Source: Buddleja alternifolia (Eukaryota > Streptophyta > Magnoliopsida > Lamiales > Scrophulariaceae). From it: DNA of 64,000 nt. Each line of letters opens with the position of its first letter. Within the stretch, counting starts at the first letter, position 1. The position numbers and the translations under genes are program-made. The stretch spans positions 37,818,423 through 37,882,422 of the forward strand of contig CM033394.1 of the NCBI GenBank assembly GCA_019426215.1, written 5' to 3'. The notes under the pieces were generated by a model. It saw only the letters and a program-made list of their open reading frames with translations, made no database searches and had not been told where the DNA came from. This document shows positions 47,415 through 57,404 of this stretch, one piece after another.

Positions 47415-47588
47415 TGTGATGCCCTCGTTCGGCCTCCCACATGGGATAAATAGATGAAATGAAAATGGTTAATAAACAGTGAAAATGAATTCAAGTGTAA
47501 TAATTTATATCCATTTTGGGCCATGATTTAAATTTCCAACTTCAGGTTGTGCTATGTGGGTTCGGGCTATTGGGCCTAGGGTATGACA
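47415..47588 (+). repeat. TRIM LTR 1
   Basis: 174 bp, matching LTR 2 in order, with GGGATAAATAG.TGAAAT.AAAAT and AATTCAAGTGTAA as shared blocks. Confidence 0.8.
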
Positions 47589-47817
47589 AATGGTATCATA
47601 GCCATTCGCCAGTCGGAATTTTAGGAGCTAAGTGTTACATGGGTCAAAGTGCTACATATTGCGGGAACCACCTCTTGAGGCTGTAGCGCAAAGTGCTACG
47701 CACATTAGAACCACCTCTTAAGCCTATAAGAGCCACAACTAGAGTCCTAACGCCTGGAGACAAATACAAAACTAAGTCACGTCATTCAAGGATGTCGCAT
47801 TCTGAAGGAGAGATGAT

Positions 47818-48013
47818 TGTTATGCCCATATTCGGCCATATCCCATGGGTTAAATAGAGGAAATAAAAATGTCTTATAAACAGTGCCAAGGAATTCAAGT
47901 GTAACAATGAATATCCATTTGGGCGGTAATTTAAATGCCCAACTCCAGGTTACGCTCAGTGGCTTACGAGGCATGCATTGCATCCGACAGGCTTGATAAC
48001 CTGGGGCATGACA
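47818..48013 (+). repeat. TRIM LTR 2
   Basis: 196 bp, about 20 bp longer than LTR 1, mainly from extra bases near GGCATGCATTGCATCC. Confidence 0.8.
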
Positions 48014-48349
48014 GAAAAATATGACTAACACACTGGTCGGGAAACTAGTAAAGAATAAAGGTAGATAAGAAATAATAGAATAAGTCATAGAAAATAAGCA
48101 TGTGCAAGAACCATAAGTGCTTACTAACTAATGAACAAAACAATGTATATCGCACAACATAAAAGTCAATTAGGGTAGTAAACCAACTCATGCAACACCA
48201 TCATAGATCAGACAAATATCACAAAAGTATCAACAATAATGGTAATATAATAATCAAAACAAGAAGACAATATATCTCACAAAGGATGAGTATTGTATAG
48301 ATAAGCAAAGAAAATTCAAGTTTATGCGCAAATGATAAAGGTGGGAAAC

Positions 48350-48455
48350 TAAAGCCTGTTGTGAATCCAGGAATTTGCTTCAATCAATTTATTTAGCTCA
48401 AAATGCATCATAATCCTAGTTGACTTGGTATTAGTACTTAGAACGATGATCATTT
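48350..48455 (-). pseudogene. TOPLESS-related fragment 4 (truncated)
   Basis: Minus-strand sequence matches the end of fragments 2 and 3 (coding IDxxNxFxxKL-type residues and the preceding TACTAAxTCAACTAGGA block). Breaks off near 48455. The flanking DNA to its left again matches the repeated unit. Confidence 0.6.
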
Positions 48456-48559
48456 GAGGATGATCCCCACTTCAAAAAGTCTCGACGATCTAGTGCCATT
48501 TTTCCCCATCCGCTGCATCTATAGTTGGACCAAATGCTATCTATCTATCTATAGACATG

Positions 48560-48735
48560 AGTGCTTTTGAGGATGCAGTGACTAACGGAGAATAAGAGGA
48601 GGTTGAAAAGTATTTGTACGTCTTTACAAAGGTTGGTGATAACCGTTACTCCATGAAATTTTCATCGAGATCCTAAAGTAGAAGTATCTATAACTTTTCA
48701 AGTGTGATCATGCTAAGGTCGACAACCTTTTGAAG
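48560..48735 (+). pseudogene. TOPLESS-related fragment 5, opposite orientation
   Basis: The plus strand encodes FEDAVTNGE, EEVEKYLYVFTKVGDNRYSM, then, after a frameshift, a degenerate KYL and DHAKV. This is the start of the same domain portion but on the other strand from fragments 1-4. A stop replaces W in the GEWEE motif. With fragment 4 it forms an imperfect inverted arrangement. Confidence 0.7.
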
Positions 48736-49085
48736 TGGGGATCATCCTCAAACGACTATGTATGCTCGCCAACACAAATGTTGCTGAAAAAAAGAAACCA
48801 CTACGAACCATTCTACTTGCAACTTTGAAGACAGTGGCACCTACATGGCATGTTTTGTGATGTATAAGAACACTAGTGTCATCTCTGACGTTTGCATCGA
48901 TCTCGAGAGTCGTAAATGGATCATCATGTTTCTTGGGGAGGGGTAAAAGAGATTTGTCAATAGTACCATAAGGATTAAGCAAAAGCTTTGTCCTAGAAGT
49001 TCCTCCTCTCAAGATGATCTTCTAACCAAAAGTTGATCTATTCAAAGATAAGTATGTCATCATAGCTCGTTCAAATTCAATGGTA
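48735..49085. other. Unrecognised DNA with a 99-codon minus-strand frame
   Basis: A minus-strand frame (49012-48713) is open for 99 codons but overlaps the TOPLESS relic on the other strand and shows no motif. It is probably chance. A run of CTAT repeats sits just upstream at about 48540-48560. Confidence 0.35.
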
Positions 49086-49087
49086 TG

Positions 49088-49456
49088 CTAAGAATAGATA
49101 CTTGGAGATTCATAGTAGAGAACATTTTCCACGTCATTGTCAAGTAACTCTTTCATAGTAAGAGGGATTTCATCGTAGAAATCTTTGCGTATAAGCAGTC
49201 CACCAAGTCCATGAATGTTGCCCAAAGCAATTGGGAGCTTTTCAATTTTCCTATGTAGTGCGTTTGAAGGACACCACAACTCGAGAAAAGTTTGGAGAAT
49301 ATTTTTGTTGCAGGTGTAGGTTAAAAGCGAGACATGAAAAAATGCGTAAAATCTTGCTTTATGAAGGATGCTCACGTGATGCACCAGTACATATTTAGTC
49401 CACTCCCAATATCTAGCATGGTTGCAAAGTTTCAAAATTTGGATGATAGGGTTCAT
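49088..49456 (-). pseudogene. Plant mobile domain (aminotransferase-like, PMD) fragment
   Basis: A 122-codon open frame contains NHARYWEWTKYVLVHHVSIL, HKARFYAFFHVSLLTY, LQTFLELWCPSNALH, LPIALGNIHGLGGLLIRKDF and YDEIPLTMKELL. This order (W near the start, FLERWCP, ELSISLWDLHELGGLPI, YDE) is the start of the plant mobile domain, found in MAIL1/MAIN proteins and in many MULE-type and Gypsy-type elements. The frame is open but lacks the rest of the domain, so it is a fragment. In this setting a transposon origin is more likely than a cellular gene. Adjacency to the TOPLESS relics may mean they moved together; that is inference. Confidence 0.75.
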
Positions 49457-49616
49457 TGAGCCTCCATTGATTTATAGGTGTAGACACACACCTTCTAGAT
49501 GCTCTACTTATCTAGAAAATTCTACATACATCATGTATAAATACCTAGATTTTTCTACATACATATTGTCTAGGTATTTCTATACACATGTCTAGATAAT
49601 TCTATATATATATAAG

Positions 49617-49700
49617 GCTATGGAAGAAGAAATAAAGATGATCGAGAAAAATGATACATGGGTGTTGGTCGTAGACTGCATAAATCTTGATAGAAGACTT
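49617..49700 (+). pseudogene. Copia reverse transcriptase start, fragment
   Basis: The plus strand encodes AMEEEIKMIEKNDTWVLV, the well-known start of the Copia reverse transcriptase domain (usually followed by a conserved VKWVYKTK block, which is absent here). It breaks off within about 30 codons. Before it lies AT-rich DNA with repeated TCTAGA/ATTCTA motifs (49485-49610). Confidence 0.7.
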
Positions 49701-49759
49701 GTTGCATGTAGAATGTGTATACTATATTGACATCGTTAATTGAAAACCACAACAAAATA

Positions 49760-51650
49760 ACTTTGGAATTTCACAAGTGCCAATACTAAGATTGATTCAC
49801 TCCTTGATTCCATTATTAGACCATTGAGATATATATTTTGACTTGGTCAAAGATCGATAAGTGGAAGAACGAGCATCGATGACTGGCTCATAGATGGTGA
49901 CATGGTAATTCAACAACTTGTCTTTTATGATATTTTCCCCTTCTTGCTCCATCAACAAGCCTCAATTTGCACCATATTTCTTAACGGATTACTTATATGT
50001 GGTACCTATATGTATGATTTGAACTCAATTTGAATTTGAAAAACCAAATTACATTGGCCTCTTTTGTGAAGAAGATGATGCTAAGTACTATACTGCTTTA
50101 ATCAACTTTTGTTGTTGTTGGGTGTCCTAGTGAAGCATTAATCCTAAATGAAGAAAATGATGCTAAGTAATATACTGCTTTGATCAATTATCAGAACAGA
50201 ACAATTGTAAATGAATAAACTTATATGATATAGTAGTTAAGACACTAGTAACTACTAATTAGCATACAAAATAAATGAGTTAGAAATGAAGCATTACCTT
50301 GCATCCAAAGAACACATCTTATTCTCCCAATTCAAACTTACTTGTTTATTTCTAAACTAGAGTAACTTGGCCATTTTCCTCTTTATTCTCATTTACTTAA
50401 CTGAAATCCTTGCTCGTAATATTGTGTAACATATATTTATCATGTTTATTTTCTTTATGAATTGGTGAGTTTAATTTAAGTTGATGCACTTAGAATAGAT
50501 TTATCTCATGCCTCTTAAAATTGAAAGTATCTTATTACTTGTATGTCTGAGCAGGAGATAACAAAATGAATCAAAAACATGAAAAAATGGGCAGATAATC
50601 TTGTAATGTGAATAGGTACTTTCTAGCATTTTTGTCAAATTCCAATTCCTTTATTTTCTCCCACAATCATTAAATCCATATTCTTGTAATCATGTTTCAT
50701 GCTTATGGATCACTAAACATTTGATAAGTTTTTGAAATTCTTTATGTTTTTTTTTTTACAATTTTAGGTTCTATATTTAGTTGAATTTTGAACTTTGGTT
50801 CTATCTACAAATTTTTGGAGTTAATGACCCAATCATCTGCACGCACTTCAAATTTCAAAAACTCACGTGTCTTTTGTTCACTCGATTAAGCGTCAATGAT
50901 ACTCATTTGGAACATACTGCTACATTTGTCACATATTTTGTCTTTCTATACTGTCTCATTGGAGCTACTACATTACAAGTTCTCTATAATATTCTTTTGT
51001 AACAACAAGATGATTATTTTAGTTTGGGTTGTGCATATAAATGTAGTCAAATTGTTTAGTTGTTGCTTTAGCTAGTTGGTATGAGATTTGCTTCTAAATT
51101 TATCTATTTCATATTAAATGTTCGAAATGGAATGAATATCTTGTATATAAGGCTTTCGAATTAGTGTAAACAAAATTTGTTTTAGGTTCTGTATATATGT
51201 ATATTTACGGGATTCTTTATAAATAGAAAATAATTCACTATTTTAATGCGAAAAATATTGGCAAAAAAGAATTAGTGAGGAATCTATAATTGCCATATTT
51301 ACTTTTTGTGACAAAACTACTATTACATTATATATTATTATTGATATTAATTATATATTTGGTAAAGACTCAAACTTGTTACGATAACTAATTAGAACAA
51401 AGTCACTACTACAAATCATTTTAAGACAAATTATAAAATTCAAGATACATCTTCATGGCTTCTTGAAAGTGGCACAAAAGTGATATTTTGAGTGGTGAAT
51501 GAAAAAAGAACTCGTCAATCCTACATCAATCAAAAAAACATGCAATAAAAAAGAATAATATGTCTCCTAATTCTTTGCTAAATCTAGATTCCAATTAGTT
51601 TAGAATAAAAGGAAAGAATGAAAGAAAAAAAGGAAAAAAAATACAAATTA
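49760..51650. other. Intergenic AT-rich DNA
   Basis: Short frames only. A 73-codon frame at 50781-51002 is hydrophobic but has no family motif or coding-like context, and I do not call it. No transposon ends were identified. Confidence 0.45.
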
Positions 51651-51653
51651 AAT

Positions 51654-51862
51654 TATGTGAAGTATACAATAGCGTGTGGGATAAATTGGAGGTATCCCTG
51701 GGAGTTATAAAGGTAATAAACATACTCAACAACAAAGTAAAAGACTCATCATGAAATTATGTGGAGCTTTCAATAGCGTGTGGGCTAAATCGGTGGTGTT
51801 CCTAGGAGTTATGAAGGTAATAAACATACTCAACAACCAAAGTAAAAGAATCATCACAAAAA
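51654..51862. repeat. Two direct copies of a 104-bp unit
   Basis: CAATAGCGTGTGGG starts at 51667 and 51771. Both copies continue through GGAGTTAT.AAGGTAATAAAC and ACATACTCAACAA to AAAGTAAAAGA.TCATCA. They differ at about ten positions. Confidence 0.85.
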
Positions 51863-53340
51863 TAAATTGAAATAATATCGAGTCACCATAGACAAACTCC
51901 AGTCGTCATGGTATGGAATCAATACTAGCACAACTCATTGTTGTTTTTATCTGAACAACATGTGCTCCTAATCAAAGTTGAAGTTTGCAACTTATGTAAA
52001 GAAAAGAAAATTTCTCAAGTAAATTCCTCAAGCAGAAACTTTCTCAAGCTAAAGTCGCCTGAAAATATAAAGAACATGATTGAATATGAAGTCAAAAGTC
52101 AAAACTCACCCACTCCGTTGTTTGCTAATTGTGGTGTGAAGAGAAATTATCAATTCAAGTTGTTTATATAGACGTATGTTCAAAAATTTATGTTATCTTC
52201 TCTAGTTCAATATCTAATTATCCATTTATATTATGAATCAAGATTGGACTTCTTGATAAATATGAATAGCATTGGTGATATAGTTGAAGTGGATTTGAGG
52301 GAGTCAGATCCTTCCTATTTCGAGAACATTCTTTTTCCCAATTAAAGATTTTGATGCAATTTTTAATTAATTCCAGTTAATAGAATGGGAATTCATGGTT
52401 GTTGATATCTCCTTAACCTTGTATAAACTATGGTGGAGTTACTGATTCAACAAACCCACATATTTAGATTTCTTTATGGAATTGGTTTAATATCAAGAAC
52501 TTGATTTGGGGGGTTTAAATTTGATTAAATCATCAAATTGATTTCTAAATAATTTTATTGTTACAAACATTCTTGACAAGTTCATGTAAAATGAGAAAAG
52601 AAAGAAATTCATTCCGCATAAATCTCAGATTTTGGGTTGGAAAGAAAATTGGAAAATGTTAGCATGTGCTAGCACCACCTAGATAAAAAGTGATATGGGG
52701 CCGAATGAATTCAAATGATAAGAAATACGAAAATTCTGATGTGGGCAGTTATGTTTGCAATCCTCAGGTTGGTCTTTTGGGTGACACAAAGTATGTGGAC
52801 CTATTTGACGTGGACTAGAAAAATAAAGAACAGTTGAGTCTTAGATGCTTAAAACAAAGTTGGCCGACATTCATTTCTTGACCTTAATTGACCCAATACC
52901 ACAAAATCCAATCATCTAATGGAGCCAAGCTACGTAAGGATTGTTATGGCTCATTCAAAGTTCCCTTAAATATGGGTGTTTTCTGAAGCAAAATCTAATA
53001 ACAATTGAATTTGTCAACTTTTGGGAGTTCAGATGCAAGTAAATTTGATAAATAATGAGCTTGGTCCTCATCTATTGACTGCCAAAAGCTAAACACAAGA
53101 TTACATGTATGCTTTGGGAAAAAAAAAGGTTTGAAAAATTAAGTAGTTCACATTACACACCTCTCGTGAATACTTGGCACGTTCTACATCAAGTCTTGAA
53201 ATGGGGGTTTTGTAGATAAATTAATTCTTGTACAATTGAAAGATGACATGTGAAAAATATTGCACTAGTCATCAATTTAAAATTCTTGATTTATTTTAAG
53301 GATTATGTGAAGTTTAGTTACATAAGTAAAATAGATAATT
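51863..53340. other. Intergenic DNA, no supported feature
   Basis: A 77-codon plus-strand frame at 51938-52171 has no recognised motif. Nothing else stands out. Confidence 0.4.
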
Positions 53341-53344
53341 TTAA

Positions 53345-53800
53345 TGGAGATCTCTCCCTATCTCTCTCTAAACCCTAGCTTATTTTTTCTTCTATTTTTC
53401 TCCACCGGCGATGGCTTCGTGAAGCAGTCGTCTACTTCACCATCACCATCGTCGGCGGGTTGGGTTGGAGCACCCTTCTTCAAGTTGTACATCACATCTT
53501 CAAATCTAATGAGACAGAAATGGATTTAAAGAGAATGAGACATATTTGACGAGATGAAGACAGATGATACTTAAGTTTTTATATAGCGTTTTAGATATTT
53601 TGTTTAGTATTTTGTTTTCTCTCTCGTATGAGAGTTTGCTTTCTCCCTCGAATGAGATTTTCATCTCTCCTTAAATAGGAGTTGCACAAGAATTTTCTCA
53701 TGTTCATTTGTGAGTTCTTAAGATTTGTTATCTTCAAGAACTTGATAGTTGGTGTTTCAGATGTTCTTACTACATCGTTTGAGTCGATATGAATTGTATT
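53345..53800 (+). repeat. Unclassified dispersed repeat, copy 2
   Basis: Matches 16350-16850 over its length, same orientation. It ends just before the CACTA-like duplication. It carries a 61-codon open frame starting MEISPYLSLNPSLFF that is not conserved at its start in copy 1. Confidence 0.7.
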
Positions 53801-54054
53801 GTTATCAGATTTTGCTATCAGAAAACACTCATATTGCTAAGTGTAGTAAGAACAATAAAATTCATAACATCGTTTGAAATTTTAATATTTATTTTATTAG
53901 CAAATCAAATATTGCTAAGTGTCAAATATAGATGTCTCATCCAATCAAATCAAGTATTGCAATAGAAGAAATCAGTGGCTAAGCAAAGCGCGACACGTGG
54001 CATTTTCAAATACATGATCAATCAAATAGTGGCACTAGGAAAAACGTGAAGATA

Positions 54055-55190
54055 ATGGAGTGTTAAGGCATCCTACTGATGCTCAAGAATGGGAAGAATT
54101 TGACATTTCTCAAGACCCCCGTAATGTTAGACTTGGATTGGCAGTTGGTGGTTTTAATCCATTTTCGAATATGAGCTTATCTTACAGCACACGACCAATG
54201 AATCTTTTGTCATTCAATCTGACACAATGGAAGTGTTTGAAAGCTCATTTCTTCATATTGTCAATGCTTATTCCAGGTCCATCATCTCCTGGAAATGACA
54301 TGTGTATTTCTGGAACCATTGATTGATGAATCAAAGGACTTGTGGGATCATGGTATAGAAACTTATGATGCCTCAACTGCTACTAACTTTAGTCCACGTG
54401 CAACAATCTTTTGAACCATAAAAGACTTACCAGCAAATGAAATAATATCAGGATGGAGTACAAAAGGGTATTTGGCATGTTCTGTATGTAACAAGAGAAC
54501 GTGTAGCTTTTGGTTAAGAAATGGACTAGAGATATCATATTTGGGTCATCGTCGTTTTTCGCAATGCCATTACAAATGACATAGTTAGAAAAGTGTTTTT
54601 GATGGTAAGAAAGAAAATAGAGATAAATCATTTCCATTGACAGGGGATGATGTGTTGGAACAACTAAGTTATGTTCATCCAATTACGTTAGAAAATACAA
54701 AACCAAAGAAGAGAAAATGTGATGACGAATTGTACTGGAGAAAGTGTAGCATATTTTTTAGGTTGCCATATTGAAGGTCTCTCAAGTTGAAGCATAACAT
54801 AGATGTGATACACATAGAGAAGAATGTATGATAATATTCTAGGCACACTATTTGACATTGATGGAAAAACTAAGGATAATATCAAGGCTCAATTTGATTT
54901 GGAAGTATTAGGTATAAAGTATGAAATATACCCAAAACTCATTGGGGATTCTTATTTAGTGCCCCCTGCATGGTATACATTATCTACTGTTGAAAAAAAA
55001 AAGGGTGCGCGCATGTTTAGCCTAAGTGAAGTATCCATATGGTTATGCTGCAAGTTAGTCAAAGCGTGTTGATACTAAGGATTATTGGCTTACAGGCAAA
55101 ACTCATGATTGTCATACTATTTTACTGCAATGGTTACCACTTTCCCTACGTGGGTTGTTGAACGATAATGTGTATGAGGCATTACATTAA
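54055..55190 (+). pseudogene. CACTA transposase (TNP2-like), copy 1
   Basis: Successive plus-strand frames encode LRHPTDAQEWEEFD, NVRLGLAVGGFNPFSNMS, MLIPGPSSPGND, then after a shift WDHGIETYDAS, SGWSTKGYLACSVCNK, SYLGHRRF, FPLTGDDVLEQLSYV, HIEKN, DNILGTLFDIDGKTKDNIKA, PPAWYTLS, and finally YGYA.. and KTHDCHTILLQWLPLSLRG. This is the standard order of the plant En/Spm TNP2 transposase central domain. At least five frameshifts or stops occur, so it is dead. It is single-stranded in order and is followed by the PTTA-like gene, as in intact CACTA elements. Confidence 0.88.
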
Positions 55191-55199
55191 CTTTTTGTG

Positions 55200-55400
55200 T
55201 TTAATAAGTTTTGAAGCTCGACTCGATTAATAAAAATTGATTAAAACATGTACAAATAAGTCAAACTACTCGAGCTCGACTCATGTTTGGCTCGATTAAA
55301 GTTCGCTTGATTAACAATCAAACAAGCTCAAACACAAATTTTGAAGCTCGATTGTAATTCAAACAAGGTTGAACAACAACTCGTTAAGCTCGACTCAACT
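55200..55400. repeat. TCGAG/AAGCTCG-rich spacer
   Basis: Repeated GCTCGACTC, TCGAGCTCG, AAGCTCGATT and GCTCGATTAA motifs in mixed orientation. Repeated in copy 2 at about 58465-58665. Looks like a subterminal region of an element or a small insertion that predates the duplication. Confidence 0.6.
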
Positions 55401-55499
55401 CATTTACATCCCCAAGTCCATATCCCATCAAATCATAAATTGCCCATAAAATCATAAATTGTCCATCAAATTAAGTCCATAATATTTGACCAAATAAAA

Positions 55500-55750
55500 T
55501 ATTTGGCTCCATTTGATCACATCGACCTCAGCGCCTCAGCTCACTGCTTCATAGCTCAGCTCCCTGTTCACTGTCTACTTCATCACTCGCCCTTCATCAA
55601 CTGCTCTTCATCACTCGCTCGTCATCAACTACATCAACTACTTCTTCATCACTCGCCCTTCATCAACTGCTCTTCGCACTCGCTCTTCATCAATTGCTTG
55701 TTCATCACTCTCTCTTCATCGACTGCATCATCTTCTTCTTCATCATACTA
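55500..55750 (+). repeat. CATCA/TCATCACTCGC low-complexity tract, copy 1
   Basis: Many imperfect repeats of TTCATCACTCGC, TCATCAACTGC and TTCATCA. The tract is shorter in copy 2 (58795-58925), which shows instability of this tract since duplication. Confidence 0.75.
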
Positions 55751-56167
55751 ATGGATTATATTTGGATTTATTTGATTATTCTTATCCCAATACAAACCAT
55801 TAGTATGATAATACTAATGGTTTTGGCCTGGTATATAAAAAGAGTGGTAAAACTTAATCGGGATGCTTATCAATCCCAGGGATATTTCTCTGATCGCAAA
55901 GTGGCTTTGTATGAGCGGGATGTTGTTTTGCATGAGCGCAAAGTTGCTATGCATGAGAACAGCCCGGGCAACCACTTGCACAACCCCTACCCACCAGGAA
56001 AGTACCCGCCTGCTCAGTCGACAAACACACCACCACCGTCCCCAGAAGCACCCGGATCACCACTCGGGAGAGTACCCATCACCGGCCTCCGCATTGTCCC
56101 AGGAGTATTTCTCCTCCCTCCACTGACGGATAGTTCACCTTCCTCTCCTTCTGCCTCCACCGAATAG
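55750..56167 (+). CDS. Small ORF with membrane segment, heptad repeat and Pro-rich tail (unrecognised)
   Basis: From ATG at 55750 about 138 codons encode a hydrophobic segment (YLIILIPIQTISMIILMVLA, about residues 6-26), a linker with NRDAYQSQGYF, three near-exact heptads (KVALYER, DVVLHER, KVAMHEN), then a tail rich in Pro and Ser (YPPGKYPPAQSTNTPPPSP, SPSASTE). A frame upstream is also open to 55694. Copy 2 of the duplication holds the same layout but has a TAG after AYQS (58920-59346). It lies between transposase and the PTTA-like fragment of the CACTA segment. I do not recognise it; it could be a captured host exon or part of the element's second gene. No evidence of expression. Confidence 0.4.
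55796..55825. repeat. Perfect 13-bp palindrome with 4-bp loop
   Basis: AAACCATTAGTAT, GATA, ATACTAATGGTTT inside the small ORF, just after the membrane segment. Identical in copy 2 near 58973-59002. Confidence 0.85.
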
Positions 56168-56879
56168 TCCACTTTCCTCCACTTCTTTTTTGGGTTTTTT
56201 GGATTAAGGGATGACTATTGAAAGGGCTTTTTTGTGTAGCTTTTTATGAAAAAAACTACTGTAACCAATATTTTGTAATTTTTGTTCGGTTTTGTGGTTG
56301 CTTCATAAGAATTACCCTTCAAAACTTGTACTTAAATCTTTATATGTATAAAATTAGCTAAGTACTATTTGGGTATTACCCAATTAAAAACCAATGAACG
56401 TCGATATAAAATAATTTTTTTTGTCTCATATATATACATATATATGGAAAAATTAAAAAAATAAAAATTACATGCATCATTATAGTTAGAATGAAAAGGG
56501 ATTCCATGTTGTAGTATATTAGACTAGCCTCCTAGTAGAGTAATTTCAGAAGATTGGGAGCTATTGATCAACTACTTCGAAAGCGATGAGTATAAGGTAT
56601 TTTAAGACAATAGAACTCTTCGTCCATTGCACTTATTTTGATTTAATAGAAATTTATAAGTTTTATAAATAGAATTTTTCTCGAGCGATGTTGAATTCTT
56701 AATGGTAATTGTACAAATGCAGAAATTAGTGATAGAAACAAGGAAAATCGAAAAAAGTTGACGATGAATCATGCTTGTGGGACAAAAGGCTATTGCACAG
56801 TACTGCTATGAGGATGTAAACTATTTAGAAATTTCATGTACTAAGTATTGTTTATTTTTACACTCCTCATAATATTTAT

Positions 56880-57224
56880 TCAGCATGATCCTGAAACTGA
56901 TCAAGAGCCAACAGAAACTGCTACTTGGAGGAGAACTCAACACAGTACGAAGAAGAATGGTTGGGTAGATGAAGCTTTGTTAAGCTTATGTAAGTGACCT
57001 AATTTATCTAATGTAAGTGATCAAATTATGTTAGTAATAAATATATTTAAATAGAAATAAATTTTCGCAGGAGGATTTAACAAGATTGCATAGTCAACCA
57101 ATTGAGGATGACTAGGATCCCATGGCTGACAATGAAGCATTTGTAGAGGAGTTTGGAGAAGAGAAATCAAGCCAGTTACGTGCTTGTAGGGATGGCCTAA
57201 AGCCACCTTCTAAAAGAGGTTAGA
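56880..57224 (+). pseudogene. CACTA PTTA-like ORF fragment, copy 1
   Basis: The plus strand encodes DPETDQEPTETATWRRT, KKNGWVDEALLSL, an intron-like gap, then EDLTRLHSQPIEDD, ADNEAFVEEFGEEKSSQLR and GLKPPSKRG. This is the block order (TWRRTH, KKNGWVDE, DEAF) of the plant protein beside En/Spm transposase genes. A GTAAGT donor (56989) and TTTTCGCAG acceptor (57072) frame the gap. A stop sits after IEDD. The segment is cut at 57224 by the duplication junction. Confidence 0.7.
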
Positions 57225-57404
57225 GAATTTAAAATTTATTTTATTAGCAAATCAAATATTGCTAAGTGTCAAATATGGATATCTCATCCAATCAAATCAA
57301 GTATTGCAATAGAAGAAATCAGTGGCTAACCAAAGCGCGACACGTGGCATTTCCAAATTAATGATCAATCAAATAGTGGCACAAGGAAAAACGTGAAGAT
57401 AATG

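Larger units (their letters stand above)
47415..48013 (+). mobile_element. TRIM: miniature LTR retrotransposon with both LTRs
   Basis: LTR 1 is 47415-47588 (TGTGATGCCCTCG...GGGTATGACA) and LTR 2 is 47818-48013 (TGTTATGCCCATATTC...GGGCATGACA). A primer site TGGTATCATAGCC starts at 47591, and a purine tract (GAAGGAGAGATGA) precedes LTR 2. The 5-bp flanks are GTAAA (47410-47414) and GAAAA (48014-48018), a near-match target duplication; the equivalent spot in the neighbouring unit (AACAGAAAAATATGA, about 46566) shows the unfilled target. The interior of about 229 bp has no ORF and has blocks related to the Gypsy LTR repeat at 1235-1484. Confidence 0.82.
53880..57228 (+). repeat. Tandem duplication of a CACTA segment, copy 1
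   Basis: About 3.35 kb matching copy 2 from TTTATTTTATTAGCAAATC at its start through CCACCTTCTAAAAGAGGT at its end, where it joins directly to the start of copy 2. Contains, in order, transposase, a TCGAG-rich spacer, a CATCA-rich low-complexity tract, a small ORF and a PTTA-like fragment. Confidence 0.9.

Noticed and set aside
48713..49012. 99-codon minus-strand frame as a gene
   Set aside because: It overlaps a TOPLESS relic on the opposite strand and shows no family motif.
50781..51002. Hydrophobic 73-codon frame as a membrane protein
   Set aside because: The composition follows the AT-rich background; no start context, neighbours or motif support it.
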